A DNA stretch of 64,000 nt from Stemphylium vesicarium (taxonomy: Eukaryota > Ascomycota > Dothideomycetes > Pleosporales > Pleosporaceae). The stretch is from NCBI GenBank assembly GCA_004380135.1, contig QXCR01000002.1:186001-250000 (forward strand), read 5' to 3'. The number at the start of each line of letters is the position of its first letter. Position 1 is the stretch's first letter. A model generated the notes under the pieces. It was not told where the DNA came from. It did not search any database and was given only the letters and a program-made list of their open reading frames with translations. Below, piece after piece: positions 1 through 10,412 of this stretch. A program made the translations under genes and the position numbers.

Positions 1-1347
1 GGGTGGCAATGCTGAGCTTGGGGGCGGGCCAGGGTCTTTCAACGTCGACGATACGGCCACACAGAGATCCATGCACTCAATAACGACGTCTGCGGGATCA
101 CTCTTCAGCCACCTGTTTTCACTCAGCTCATCCTCAACTGTGGTAGTGAACATGTTTGGGTGCAGTAAATGGACTTGGCGATAAGGTTCCGTCCGGGTGT
201 GGATGAGATGCTGGTCAAGATCGAAATCGCGGGCGCCGGGGAAGTTGAGCGATTTCAAGTACTTTCTGGGCTTGCGCACAAAGCTCATGAAGTTGAGCGG
301 GAAGAGGCCATAGAGGAAAGTAAAGTAGTGCATGAGCGTGGGCGGGGATGATTCAGGGTAATCCATTGCTGGCTGGACCTGCTCCCAAGCCTGTTCAGAG
401 TCTTCGTGTTCTTCTTCCTCGTCCTCTTCGCTGTCATCGTCTTGGTCTTCCATGTCTTCCGTCTTCTGGTCGCCACCCACTAGCTTGTCCCAACACAATA
501 TTCTACAGTAAACGAGGAACATTTTCTCAAGGTGGTGATCCGAGGTCAAGACTCGGCATATGTGGGGCAGGAACATGATGAGAACGACGAGGGCGAGTTC
601 TACAACGGTAGACGAGTTGTCTACGAGCAGGCATTTCTCTAAGTGCTGAATGAGAGGGGTTTCGAGGACAAGATGGAGGTGGGGTGGCTGGAGGCGGACG
701 AAGGCGCTGAGCAGGTTGAGGGCTTGGATACGATGTTGCTTCTGCACGAAGAGGTCATCGAGTGTGAGGAGGAGGACCTTTGGCATCTTCCGTCCAAACG
801 TCACCAGGACCGTTTCAAGCTCGTGGGCCACAAAGTCATTTTCCGGGGAGACCGAGTCCTGGGGCGAAGAAGGAACAGTGGTCCTTGCTAGGTATGCGTC
901 GAGTATTTTCTTGGTGAAGAGGCCTGACAGGCGCGCGTGTTCCCCGTCTTGGTCCACTTCTGGGTCGTAGACCAGTATGCTCTGTACAAAGGCCCTCGCA
1001 TCCTCAATCTCGCACTTTTTGTATCCTATGCCGTCGATGATGGGCCTCAGCGCCGAGTTCCACCAGGCAGTCAGGCGTGCCTCTCCGGTTATAGCGGGCC
1101 GCAGCAGGCGCAGAGCCGCGAGGAAGGCGGCGCGCTTCTCCGGGTTGTTCGCGACATGGCGCTGGTAGAGGGCGTGGAGGTCTTCGTGGAAGCGCTGGGA
1201 GTCGTGGTCGTCGATGTCGTCATAACGGTCGAGGAAGGCGTCTATGGCTGCGCAGAGCTCGTCGGGCAGTGGGTATGGAACCGTGTTGGCAGAGAAGGTG
1301 GTGTTAAGCGCCTTGAGCGACTCGCGCATAGACCTGGGCAAGGCCAT
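1..1347 (-). CDS. TSC1: Tuberous sclerosis 1 / hamartin, N-terminal part (cut by window edge)
   Basis: One uninterrupted reading frame of 449 codons runs from an ATG at 1347 leftwards off the window. The predicted protein has the helical, hydrophobic pattern of the hamartin N-terminal domain, including a stretch reading LMHYFTFLYGLFPLNFMSF that resembles the human TSC1 FTYLYGLYPCNFLSYL region. An acidic insert (DDDSEEDEEEE) lies at about residue 295. Known role of the family: TSC1 binds and stabilises TSC2, the GAP for Rheb, and so restrains TORC1; S. pombe tsc1 also affects amino-acid permease sorting. The ATG at 1347 is chosen because an in-frame stop lies upstream with no other ATG between. 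The C-terminal coiled-coil part, if present, is outside the window. The identification rests on remembered family features, not a search. Confidence 0.82.
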   Translation of the reverse strand, partial: MALPRSMRESLKALNTTFSANTVPYPLPDELCAAIDAFLDRYDDIDDHDSQRFHEDLHALYQRHVANNPEKRAAFLAALRLLRPAITGEARLTAWWNSALRPIIDGIGYKKCEIEDARAFVQSILVYDPEVDQDGEHARLSGLFTKKILDAYLARTTVPSSPQDSVSPENDFVAHELETVLVTFGRKMPKVLLLTLDDLFVQKQHRIQALNLLSAFVRLQPPHLHLVLETPLIQHLEKCLLVDNSSTVVELALVVLIMFLPHICRVLTSDHHLEKMFLVYCRILCWDKLVGGDQKTEDMEDQDDDSEEDEEEEHEDSEQAWEQVQPAMDYPESSPPTLMHYFTFLYGLFPLNFMSFVRKPRKYLKSLNFPGARDFDLDQHLIHTRTEPYRQVHLLHPNMFTTTVEDELSENRWLKSDPADVVIECMDLCVAVSSTLKDPGPPPSSALPP

Positions 1348-4300
1348 GTTAGCCGTGTCGTCGCGAGAAGTGGCGGGCGGTACAGGATTTTTTCCATCCT
1401 TACCCAGACATGTTGTCTTCTACCTCCAGTTCTGGGTGCTATTATTGATGCGCTATGGCAGGCATCGGAGGGTGATGGGCTACGAATTTGAGTCTTTCAC
1501 GGGCGTCTCAAGTAGAGTGCGGTAGAGGGCAAGAGGTGGTGCATATGTCACTGCTTATGCAGGGCCAAAGCTTTTTGACAGCGGGAGTGCGTGGGGTGGT
1601 GAATGAGGGACGGGGGACGGGCGGCGCAAGAGGCAGCACAAAGTTCAAGCAGCAGACTATCCAGAAGTTGCATGATGCTTTTGGGGCGAGCATGGCCTTC
1701 GGACGCGCCAAAAGGAATTCAGGACTTGCTGCCGGCGTCCCCAATGCGCTGACGGCCTGTTAGGGTCAGGGTTGCCGTGATGCTGGTCGAGGTGCAGCCT
1801 GCAGCGCCTAGCCGCGGCAGAAGGAAGGCGTGCCCGAGCGCCCCTCTTGCATCGCCTGGCAGGTCTGCAAGCCACCAAAAACGGCGGGAGCGCACTACAC
1901 TTGCTTGCTTTTGGACACGACCCCTGATGTCTCCCCAAGTGCTTTCGGCGCCTCTTCGCCAATCCCGTGTGTAACTATCAATTAGCATCCTCCGCCTCTG
2001 TGGAGAGTAGACGGCGATCGTTGCTGGGCATAAGTAGTAGCTACGCGTGGGAATAGACAACCCACCTGCAGCGACGATAGTGAGGAGCACCTTATCGACT
2101 CCCTCTCGCTTCGCCATGCTCCAACACACCAGGCCCGCCCCTTGCCTACCAGATTAGACATCTCCGAAGCTTCACCTTCTCCACCAACTCAAGCATTCCC
2201 GCCTCGTCTTCCATCTCCGACGTCTGCAAACTCGAAACAGCCTTACCGTGGAAGCAGCTGCTTTGAGTAATCCACCCGTTTCTTGCGGGTCGCCTTCGGT
2301 GAACGCGTCCAACTATTAGAACTTCTCCCGCAATAGCATGTGTCAGCCACGCCGTTATCTCAGGCATTGGGCCATGGCTCTTTGCCAAATTGTCCGAGCA
2401 TAGTATAGTACCTCTGGGCTCGGATCAGATAATATCCTAGTCTCGGCAATTCATACACCGTTACCCCAGTCTTTCACATCTCGTTCGCCCTAGCCACAGC
2501 ACACTTTGACCCTTTGCATATCCATTCCACCTTTGATAAGCAAATGTAGGATTTCGCTACCGACGACAGAAGAATAGGTAGATCCTCCGACATCCCGCGA
2601 GCCTTCACGGAAAGCGCCGGCGACAGTTCGAACTTTATCCAAACTATCGCCCATTACCGATACCGAGACAACGGTAAAGCTTGGGACCCGGCCGCGTGCC
2701 TGCATTCTGCATGCTACTCCGCTTTGTAACTTGACGCTTATCACAAGGATTTTATTGTCGCCTCTCGAATCGAACATCGAAATGAGCTGATTTTATCCTC
2801 TTCCGCGGGCTTCCGGGTCAATCTAATCGTCTTCGATCGTCCTTTCACCACGCGGAGCACGAATCGCGTCCGTCGGTGGACATTCCGAGCTCCTTCACAC
2901 TGGGTTTTGGCGGTTCTGAGCAGGATGATCGCCGTCAGGGAGAGGACACCCGAGGAAAGTTCCAGGGCGAGCTCTTACTGTGCTGAAAACGTAAAAAGGT
3001 TTGTTCGTCCCGATCCCCAGTGCCGCCCAGAGGATCAGGCCCACTCCTTATACCACACCTGTTTTTGAGACTTGCGTTTTCCATGGACTTACGGTGCCAG
3101 CAGAACGTACCCAGATATGCATCAGTCACATAGATGCGACAACTTTATGTGTGGCTTCGCATAGCCGGCTGAAAGCAACGTGCAGGTATGCACTCCAGGC
3201 ACAAAGTAATACACGAGCTGTAGCTCCTCAAAGCAAATCGCTGGAAAGCTACCTTGCATGTAGCAAGAGATCGCAGGTACAATAGATTGCGCACTTGATG
3301 CTCTACGCGGGGTGCCAAGGTCGCCATATCCGCCTTCTCTTTCTGGTGTTGCTGCGATGGCACCACAGGCATCCTGATACTATGTCCGCAATCTCCGAAG
3401 TTCCGGATAAGACTCTGCCAGGAAAACTCAGTAGTCGAAGATTGAGAATAGAATAGCAAGCAGTTGCATTCTTTTTTCTTCTTCTGATTACTGCACCCTC
3501 GGGAGCTTCTGACAAAAGGGAAGAGGAAGAGAAGGCCAGAATGACAAGTAGGGGCATGAATATCTTTTCATGTTAGTCCTTGTGCGGGTGATATCGTGCA
3601 ACTAATTTTGGGGTGTGCTAGAGTGGGCCACTTGTCCCTGAATTTGGAAGGTATCTTCAAACAAGCCGAGGCTTCTGAATAAGATCGCAGATCGGGAGTT
3701 CGTGTAGTATCCGGCCACCAGAGTCTGTCTATGCTCGTATCATGGGAGGCCGTACCTAGCAGGATTTTCCACTACCCGTATTATCCAGCTCACAGCCCTC
3801 CTGCACTGACGAATTTACTTTGACTGCTTATGAGCCATGATATCATATCGTGATGGCCTGATGCATCGTGAGATCACACAGGCTGTATTGGCATCACTAG
3901 GGTCAAGACTCAAGGTCTTCGGTCAGCTCGTAATCGTGTCTTCTCGGGCGCTCGGGATGCCGTGTTGGGAGGCCGGACATTATCTAAACAAGAATTCGGC
4001 TCGAGGAAGGAAGCATCCGCGGTGCTTGCCTGAAAAAGCTCGTGCGTTAGGGTCGGCGACCTCGTATGGTGTTCCCTCCCACTTCACCTCACTCTCTCCA
4101 CCGGTAGCTATCCACACGCTCACTTTACGACCCACGCTGGCATCATCAGCGGAGAAAGATACGAGAATATGACCTGAGATCTTGGACGCCGAAGTACTGG
4201 ACACTGGCATAGCAGCAGGCTAAAGTGAGAGGACGATGGACGCCCTAAAGACGATGACGCCCATCACTAAACCATGATTGGCTGGTATCATTCCTTCCGT

Positions 4301-4914
4301 CCACTTCGCGGCCCGTCGCGCACCACACTATGCACATCCTTCATTTCTAGAACAAGATAGCGGGGCTCTATAACAACAAAACACCCACCAAAATTGAGAA
4401 AGTGCCTTGAGGATTGAGGGGCACTGCCTTGCCCGACTCCACCGTTGGTGGCCCGAATTGCAGGTGGCGTTATGGAGGTGCGCGGATGAGGTCCCTGCCA
4501 AATTGCAATCGTTTCACAGCCATCACAATCAATGGGCGACGAGAGCAGACTATCGCGTCTTCACATTAGCGTCTTACTTGTGGATAGAATTCAGGACCAC
4601 CAACAGTCTTCCCAGTGAGTCAAGACTGCTCAGTAACTGCGACATCGAGCGGGTAAAATAAGGAACAAAGTGGGGCAACGATGCTACCCTCTGTGTAGAC
4701 ATCCTTGCACGCGTAGCTAGTAGTCGTCTTCCCGGCCACCGTTGCAGGTTCGTCAGGATATCGCGGGTTGCATAGTCGGTGGCCTTACGCCAGCCGGCGT
4801 TCCAAACCGCCACAAGCGGTTCAGCTGAAGATATATAAGAGGTCGAAGATACCCTCCGAAAAGTCATCAACCACATCACTGGCTTAACATTCGCAACATC
4901 AAAGTGTTTCCAAG
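1348..4914. other. Intergenic region without recognised gene
   Basis: About 3.6 kb between TSC1 and the GH71 gene. Open frames here are short, overlap one another and lack splice-linked continuations or recognisable motifs. I see no tRNA-like cloverleaf, terminal inverted repeat or tandem array. The left end must hold the TSC1 promoter, and the right end holds the GH71 promoter with its TATA box. Confidence 0.6.
4832..4839 (+). promoter_or_regulatory. TATA box of the GH71 gene
   Basis: TATATAAG lies 76 to 83 nt before the start codon at 4915, in a normal position for a fungal core promoter. Confidence 0.55.
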
Positions 4915-6346
4915 ATGCGCTTCGTTCCAACTATGGCCGCAGGCCTCATGGCTGGCGTTGGACTATGCAAAGTAGTGGACAGGCCCATGTAAGTGTCTGA
5001 AATCCCATTGACGTCGTTTACTAATTTTTTTCGTTCAGTGTCGCACATTACATGGTCGGTGGCGTTCAGGAGAACGATGTAGTCCAGGACATCAAGGATG
5101 CCAAGAACATCGGTCTGGACGGCTTCGCGCTGAACTATGGTATGCGATGCACCCTTACGCTTTCACGCCAATGGGTCGCTAATGCTCCAAAGACCAATTT
5201 GACTGGTGGTCCAACGACACTATCGACTTCATGTTCGACCACGCAGATGACTTGGGTAACTTTAGCCTCTTCTTCTCCTTTGACCATGGCAAAGGAATTC
5301 TGAAGGACCCTCTTGAATATGCCGACTATTTCGCTAGATACAGCGGTCGCCCCTCGTACCTTGAAATGAAAGACCCAGCCGGCAGCGCGAACAAGCCCGT
5401 GATGTCCACCTTTGGTGGTAAAGACATTGCGAATGCTCGATGGGTTGCTTTCAAAAAGAAAGTAGGAGATGTGCTTATCATCCCTGGTCTTTACGAAGAG
5501 TACAACCCTGGTGCCAACTACTTCGACACCCACAGTGCTCTTGACGGTGTCTTCAACTGGAACTCCTGGCCTTCGACCCAAGATGGCAAGGTGCCAGTGG
5601 ACACGACACTGGACCGCAAGTTCCAGACTGCTGCAGACAATGCCAACAAGTACTTCATGATGGGCATCTCTCCACTTCAATCCAAGCACTCCGATGACGG
5701 GAACTGGTACCGTCGCGGTGAGGACAACCTCGAGAACCGGTTCGGACAAGTCCTCGGCTTCCAACCCGACATGGTTCAGCTTCAGAGTTGGAATGATGGT
5801 GGCGAATCGCACTACATGGGGCGTCTTCATCCCGAGCCACTCGATAATCGCACCAAGAATTTGACAGACGACTACGACCACACAGGATACTGGCAGATAC
5901 TTCCATCTTTCATCGATGCATGGAAGGGTGGTGACACCTCAACCGTCAATATGTACCCCACTAACGGCAAAGTCGTCCAAGGAACCTTTTGGCACCACAC
6001 CCTGACCGTAGGTGGCTCTTGTACCGATGATTCGATTACCAAGTCTGGGGATATCCAGACTGCCGCCGAGGATGCGGTATCTGGCGTCCTCCTTGTTCAA
6101 CAGGGCAAGACAGGCCTCAAAGCCGAGGTCAAGGTTGGCAACGTCAGACTGCAAGACACCATTTCCTTGTCACCAGGCTTCAACAAGTTCAAGCTTAATG
6201 GGCTAGAAGATTTGGTACCTGGAAAGGTGCAGGTCGAAGTCTGGGATGGAAGCACAATGGTTGGAGGCGGCTACGGAAGCATCGAGGTTACAAAGCAAAA
6301 GGAGCTTTGCAACTACAACTTCCAAGTTGTTGGTCTACCTTCTTAG
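4915..6346 (+). CDS. Secreted alpha-1,3-glucanase (mutanase), glycoside hydrolase family 71
   Basis: Three exons (4915-4988, 5039-5139, 5193-6346) join in frame to give 442 residues. The N-terminus (MRFVPTMAAGLMAGVGLC) looks like a signal peptide. It is followed directly by RPIVAHYMVGG, and later by GLDGFALNYD and the SWNDGGESHY block, all typical of GH71 enzymes. Known role: hydrolysis of alpha-1,3-glucan in fungal cell walls, for remodelling, cell separation or attack on other fungi. Introns are 50 and 53 nt with GTAAGT and GTATGC donors. The length is that of a single catalytic domain with a short C-terminal beta-rich part; no carbohydrate-binding module or GPI tail is seen. Substrate specificity is inferred from the family. 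Confidence 0.92.
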
Positions 6347-6563
6347 GTACTTCAGCGTCAGATTTAGCCTTTCTTCAAGAGAAAACAAACGAAGGAATGG
6401 ATGAGGGGACGATGACGGGGGATTCGCTCGTTTCATGTAAACAATTGAATCATTTCGAATTGGCTAGCCTCGTTTTTCTTCCCAACTATTTTCTTCCTTC
6501 CGGCCATTGATCCTCATTCTTAGCTTGCTGCTTCCTCCGCTAGCATTCCCCTCCTAAGAGAGC

Positions 6564-6929
6564 CTACGTCCTCTCTCCTAACCCCTTCTTTCCTCCTTCT
6601 ACCTTCTCCTTGCCCCCGATCCCAGTCGTCCTATCGGGCTGCTCCTGGAAGTCCGGTTGCTTTGCTGGATGCTCATCGCCTTGCTTCGTCTCATCCGGTG
6701 ACGCGCTAGACTGTTGGTCTGTGTTTTGCGTGTCCGAGCGCACTTTTGCATTGGGCGCTGCGCTGGAGTTGGGATGCGGATCTGGGATGTTGGAGGCGGG
6801 GTTGGGCGTATCCATCATCTTCTTGCTGGGTTGCAGGGTGGATGAGAAGGATCTTGGGAAGGTGCGCACGACGCTTTGGTGAAGGCCCGTAGATGCGCGC
6901 ATTGAGCGAAGGGTAGTAGAGAAGGACAT
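6564..6929 (-). CDS. Small conserved fungal protein with mitochondrial-type presequence
   Basis: A single-exon frame of 121 residues. The first 30 residues are rich in Ser, Thr, Arg and Leu with no acidic residues (MSFSTTLRSMRASTGLHQ), which fits a mitochondrial targeting sequence. The rest is hydrophilic and probably disordered, ending with HPAKQPDFQEQPDRTTGIGG and a Gly/Lys/Glu-rich tail. From memory, proteins with a HPAKQPD...TGIGG C-terminus occur widely in ascomycetes without an assigned function. The gene converges on the GH71 gene, with 217 nt between the two stop codons. No function is proposed. Confidence 0.65.
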   Translation of the reverse strand: MSFSTTLRSMRASTGLHQSVVRTFPRSFSSTLQPSKKMMDTPNPASNIPDPHPNSSAAPNAKVRSDTQNTDQQSSASPDETKQGDEHPAKQPDFQEQPDRTTGIGGKEKVEGGKKGLGERT

Positions 6930-7375
6930 TGTCGAGTGGATGGGAGGGTCGGTCGATTTCCGTGATATGCAGTTATTTTATGAATGCGTCAGGAGCAACT
7001 GGTGTATCCTACTGATTACAGGTCTTTGCTTCTTGCAGAGTTCGTGATTTGTAGCATCGGTCGCATGAGCGAGCTGTTACGTCGGGCCTGCCTCTCAAAT
7101 GTGGCCCCTGACATCATCGTGACCGCGTCGACTTTTCCTGAACATCTCTCACCCCAATTTCCAAAACGGCATTTTGCCACGATTCAAATCGATCCATGCC
7201 AGAGCTTCCTGCCCTTGTAAGCGCAAACAAGTCGCGTTCGTTTACTTTGCGACACATCGTGGTCAACATGTAGGCAGCAAGCGTAGTTTCAACACCAAAA
7301 CAGCCAACCTGCATTAGCGCCGCCCTCCCTTTGCCAAACTACGCCACATCGCGTTACGCACGCCTATCCCCCCTC
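6930..7375. other. Divergent intergenic region
   Basis: About 445 nt between the small mitochondrial-type protein (-) and the SGNH locus (+), presumably holding both promoters. Pyrimidine-rich tracts precede 7376. No gene is seen. Confidence 0.5.
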
Positions 7376-8728
7376 ATGTCCTCCGTTCTCGTATCATCTC
7401 GCGCCAGGCATGTCAGACCGGTCGAAAAAATGCTCAAGAAAGCGTTTCGGGGATTCAAAAAAAGACAGCAAGTAGCTCCTGCTAATCCTGCTACTGTTGC
7501 TCTACCTCCTATATCTTTACCGTCAATAGCCTCATCGTCGCAGTTTGTAGGAAGCATGCCGGAATTCATCCTATTCGGCGATTCGCTCACTGAGTGGAGC
7601 TTTAGCGAGGATACGCAGGGCTTCGGCCGCTTTCTTCAGGAGCGGTACAGATACAAGGTTGGGATTGTCAACGAAGGTACGGTGAAGTGCGTGTTTCTCA
7701 CTATCTTTGTCTGTTTTTTCTTTGCTGGTCTTACTTAAAGACCAGTATCTGCTGCTGTACGTCCTTCAGAGAGACGCGACGCTACATCGCCAATATAGCT
7801 GCCTCCGCAACGCTCCCGGAAATCGTCTTGTTTGGCGCGTCGATGACAGAGTGAAGCTTCAAAGAGAAGACCGAAGGTTTTGGATGGTTCTTGACACACA
7901 AGTATGCTGAAAAGGCGAGAGTTGTCAATGAAGGTACTGCAACGTGTTTTTGTTGGTGCGTAGCCTCGTCGCGACGGAAGGTCTGCATCATCTCTGGCTA
8001 TCATACTGACTGTCGCTACAGGCAAAGCAGGGTACGCATCCCACTAATCTAGTTCATTCGGAGGCCACGTCATTAACTCATCGCGCAGCTACACAAGCTC
8101 TCGCCTCCAGGATGACTTTGCTCGCATAATCAGACGCGCAACAGCCCCAGGCGCTGCACCAACTCTCCTTCTCACCATCTTCATCGGCGCAAACGACGCT
8201 TAAATCGTCGGAAACAGCGAATACGTGCCTTGGCCGCTCTTCTCCGAGAACATACGTGGCTTCCTCGACATCATACTCACGGAACAAGCCATGGAAAATA
8301 CGAAGATCGTCCTCATAACCCCACCGCCTATCAACGGTACTGTTGTGATGACGGGAGAAGGGATGGAGGAAGACGAGATTGAAGATTTGAAGGACGTGAG
8401 GAAAGTGGGACCAAGATACAGGACGTATATGAACAAGAAGCGGTATGCCGAGGGACTGATGCAGATTGCGAAGGAGTACGAGGAGACTGAGAGAGTTGTG
8501 GGGGTGAACTTCTTGCAGGATATCGTGGATTCACTGGCGAAAGATGAGGGGTGGGAGTATGATAATGAGATGCCGCCGGGCTGCGGACTGATCGGCTCCA
8601 AATCCTTTCCGAAAGGCTGGTTTACTGATGGATTGCATTTAGATGTCAAAGGATATGGGGTACTGAACAAGGGACTGTTTGAGGTGATAACACGCAAGTG
8701 GCCCGAGTTGGCACCTGAGAAGCTATAG
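7376..8728 (+). pseudogene. SGNH/GDSL hydrolase (IAH1-like esterase), broken by a nonsense codon
   Basis: Exons 7376-7676, 8022-8031 and 8089-8728 join in frame. Exon 1 ends with the GDSL block (FILFGDSLTEW) and VNEG. The 10-nt microexon plus exon 3 give GKAGYTSSRL and FIGANDA, the usual block III of IAH1-like SGNH esterases, and the C-terminal WFTDGLHLD carries the catalytic Asp-x-x-His. Straight after GANDA comes an in-frame TAA (8201-8203), followed by recognisable family sequence (VGNSEYVPWPLFSENI), so the frame is interrupted, not ended. Read through, the product would be 316 residues. The first 60 residues look like a basic, presequence-like extension; the canonical start would be the ATG at 7556. 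The 345-nt first intron contains a second decayed exon copy. Function if intact: hydrolysis of short-chain esters such as isoamyl acetate. A sequencing error at the TAA cannot be excluded. Confidence 0.75.
7804..7933 (+). pseudogene. Decayed duplicate of the SGNH-hydrolase first exon
   Basis: In the first intron of the SGNH locus, frame +1 reads LPEIVLFGASMTE, then a TGA at 7852-7854, then SFKEKTEGFGWFL and ends VVNEG next to a GTAC donor at 7934. This aligns with the intact exon ending at 7676, with 23 of 41 positions identical by eye, the same end and the same splice phase. The catalytic block is altered (GDSL to GASM) and the conserved Trp after Thr-Glu is replaced by a stop. It resembles the usual IAH1 first exon (PEIVLFGDSMTEW) more closely than the intact upstream copy does, so it may be the original partner of the downstream exons. 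Confidence 0.75.
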
Positions 8729-8789
8729 ATGGTATAATTCTCTTCTATTGGGTATCTGATATCCTTTTCATCCTTTCATCCGTACATGC

Positions 8790-9999
8790 TTAACCCCTGT
8801 TCAAGGTGTTTCCTGATCCCTTGGGGTTGGCCTCGACGTACTCATCCCATGCACGTTGCTTCATCGTCTCTGCGTCCGCGGCATCGAGGTCATCCTCATT
8901 TGGTTCAGGCTGAATCTCAGATTGTGGACCCCCACCCTCAATCATGCCACCCCGGCGTTTTTCTTCTTCCAGGTACTCATCAATAGTCATGGTCGGCAGG
9001 CTGTGGTCCGGACGGAATACATTTTTCTTTAGACTCTGTCGGCTGTCCAATAGTGTGAAGGGCCGCATGGGTTTGCCGTCACCGCTCAGGATGGGGCCAG
9101 AGTACTTCAGGCCGGCATACTGCCCGTCGAGGCGCTCAGAGTAGCCGTCTTTGTCTCTGCCATCCTGGCGGCCGTCCGGCGCTTGCTGGCCCTGACCTTG
9201 TGGGGGCGCGGGTGGCGCTAGCGAGATGATGTGGAGTTCCTGAGCCATCGATTCCAAGGAAGCAAACGTCTGATGCACCATGAATGCCAGGTTGGTCAGG
9301 TTTAGATCTCGTACGACTTGCTCATCCTGTTCCGCGAGCTTGGGGTTCTGCCGTAGGTACTACAGCCCTGTCTTAGTTCCCGCACGGCACAAAAGCAATA
9401 CTTAGCGCGGACACTTACCTCGAGTTTTCTCTTCAACTCCTTCTCCTCTCTGAATCGGGCAATTTTTGCGTCCCGTCTTGCTGCGGCATCCCGCGTGCTG
9501 GCGGTCGAGAAGTTGTTCTTATCTTCCGTGTAGGCTTCGAGGAGTTTTGCATCCGCCCTGCCAAGAATGTCGTAGGAGTCCAGCAGCTTCAGAAATCGCT
9601 CATAGTGCCCCCGCGCTCGTAGCAAGTTTTCTTTTCTGAGCGCGACATCGGTGTTGAAGATCTTTTGTACGAGCTCTGCCAAATGGTAGTTTATCGCCAT
9701 GTACCTGATGGATGTGTAAGCAAAGGTCCACAATTGTGAAGACGTGGTTTTCAGCGATTCACATGAAGGCATCTGGAAACATACTGTAGATCAGATGATG
9801 ATATATCTTCGAGCGTCTCATTTGGGCTGAATAGCGATACCTGCTCTGCGATCTTGAGACATTCTTCGTAAGTGGCGATGGTTGTGCTGAGGTTTTCCTG
9901 GTAGGTGGGACTGTTCGGCTCGTAGGAAGATGAGAGTTCTTCGCGCGCCCTCTCAGCTTTTGTGAAGAGCCCTCGCAGACTTAGCGGTTCGTTCGACAT
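8790..9999 (-). CDS. TAP42: TAP42-like regulator of PP2A-type phosphatases
   Basis: Three exons on the minus strand (9785-9999, 9419-9704, 8790-9359) join in frame to give 356 residues. The N-terminal half is all-helical and contains EDISSSDLQYMAINYHLAEL, a hallmark of Tap42/alpha4 proteins. The C-terminus has the family signature PTMTIDEYLEEEKRRGGMI followed by an acidic tail. Known role: Tap42 binds the catalytic subunits of PP2A, PP4 and PP6 and couples them to TORC1 activity. The start MSNEPLSLRGLF is preferred over an upstream non-ATG extension. Its 5' end faces DCL1 across 413 nt. Confidence 0.93.
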
Positions 10000-10412
10000 G
10001 TTGTAGAGATCGATACTCGAGGTCGTGATGACGTTGAAGAAACGACGATGCCGGTACACGTGAGAGCGTGAGAGGGTGTTGATGAGTCAGCAAGCTCTTC
10101 CCAGTTTCGCGTACCCCGCCATCGCCGTCAACCGACCGCCTGCACCGAAGCGGTCACTTTTCGGGCGGCAAACGCCCCAATGCCGCGACGTATCTTTGGT
10201 ATGCGCCAAACTATCTGGTTGCCTGGTTGGACTGGCAAACTGGACCCGTTTGAGCACCTCGAAACGGGTAGTTGCGACGTTTGCTTGTTTACGAGACGCG
10301 CAGGAGCTCTCGCAAATACCAGTGACCTCCTCTCTCCCTCGCCAACTACCTTGATAAAGCCGTGAAAATCTCCGCATTCCAGACGCATACGGCGGGTCCC
10401 AGATTCTCAAGT
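10000..10412. promoter_or_regulatory. Divergent promoter region of TAP42 and DCL1
   Basis: A 413-nt region between two outward-facing start codons. No clear TATA box or repeated operator is seen; function is inferred from position only. Confidence 0.4.

Noticed and set aside
1488..2129. Short overlapping frames upstream of TSC1
   Set aside because: Low-complexity, no ATG-linked conserved sequence; probably promoter and leader.
5135..5881. 248-codon minus-strand frame
   Set aside because: Antisense shadow of the GH71 coding region; no family-like sequence.
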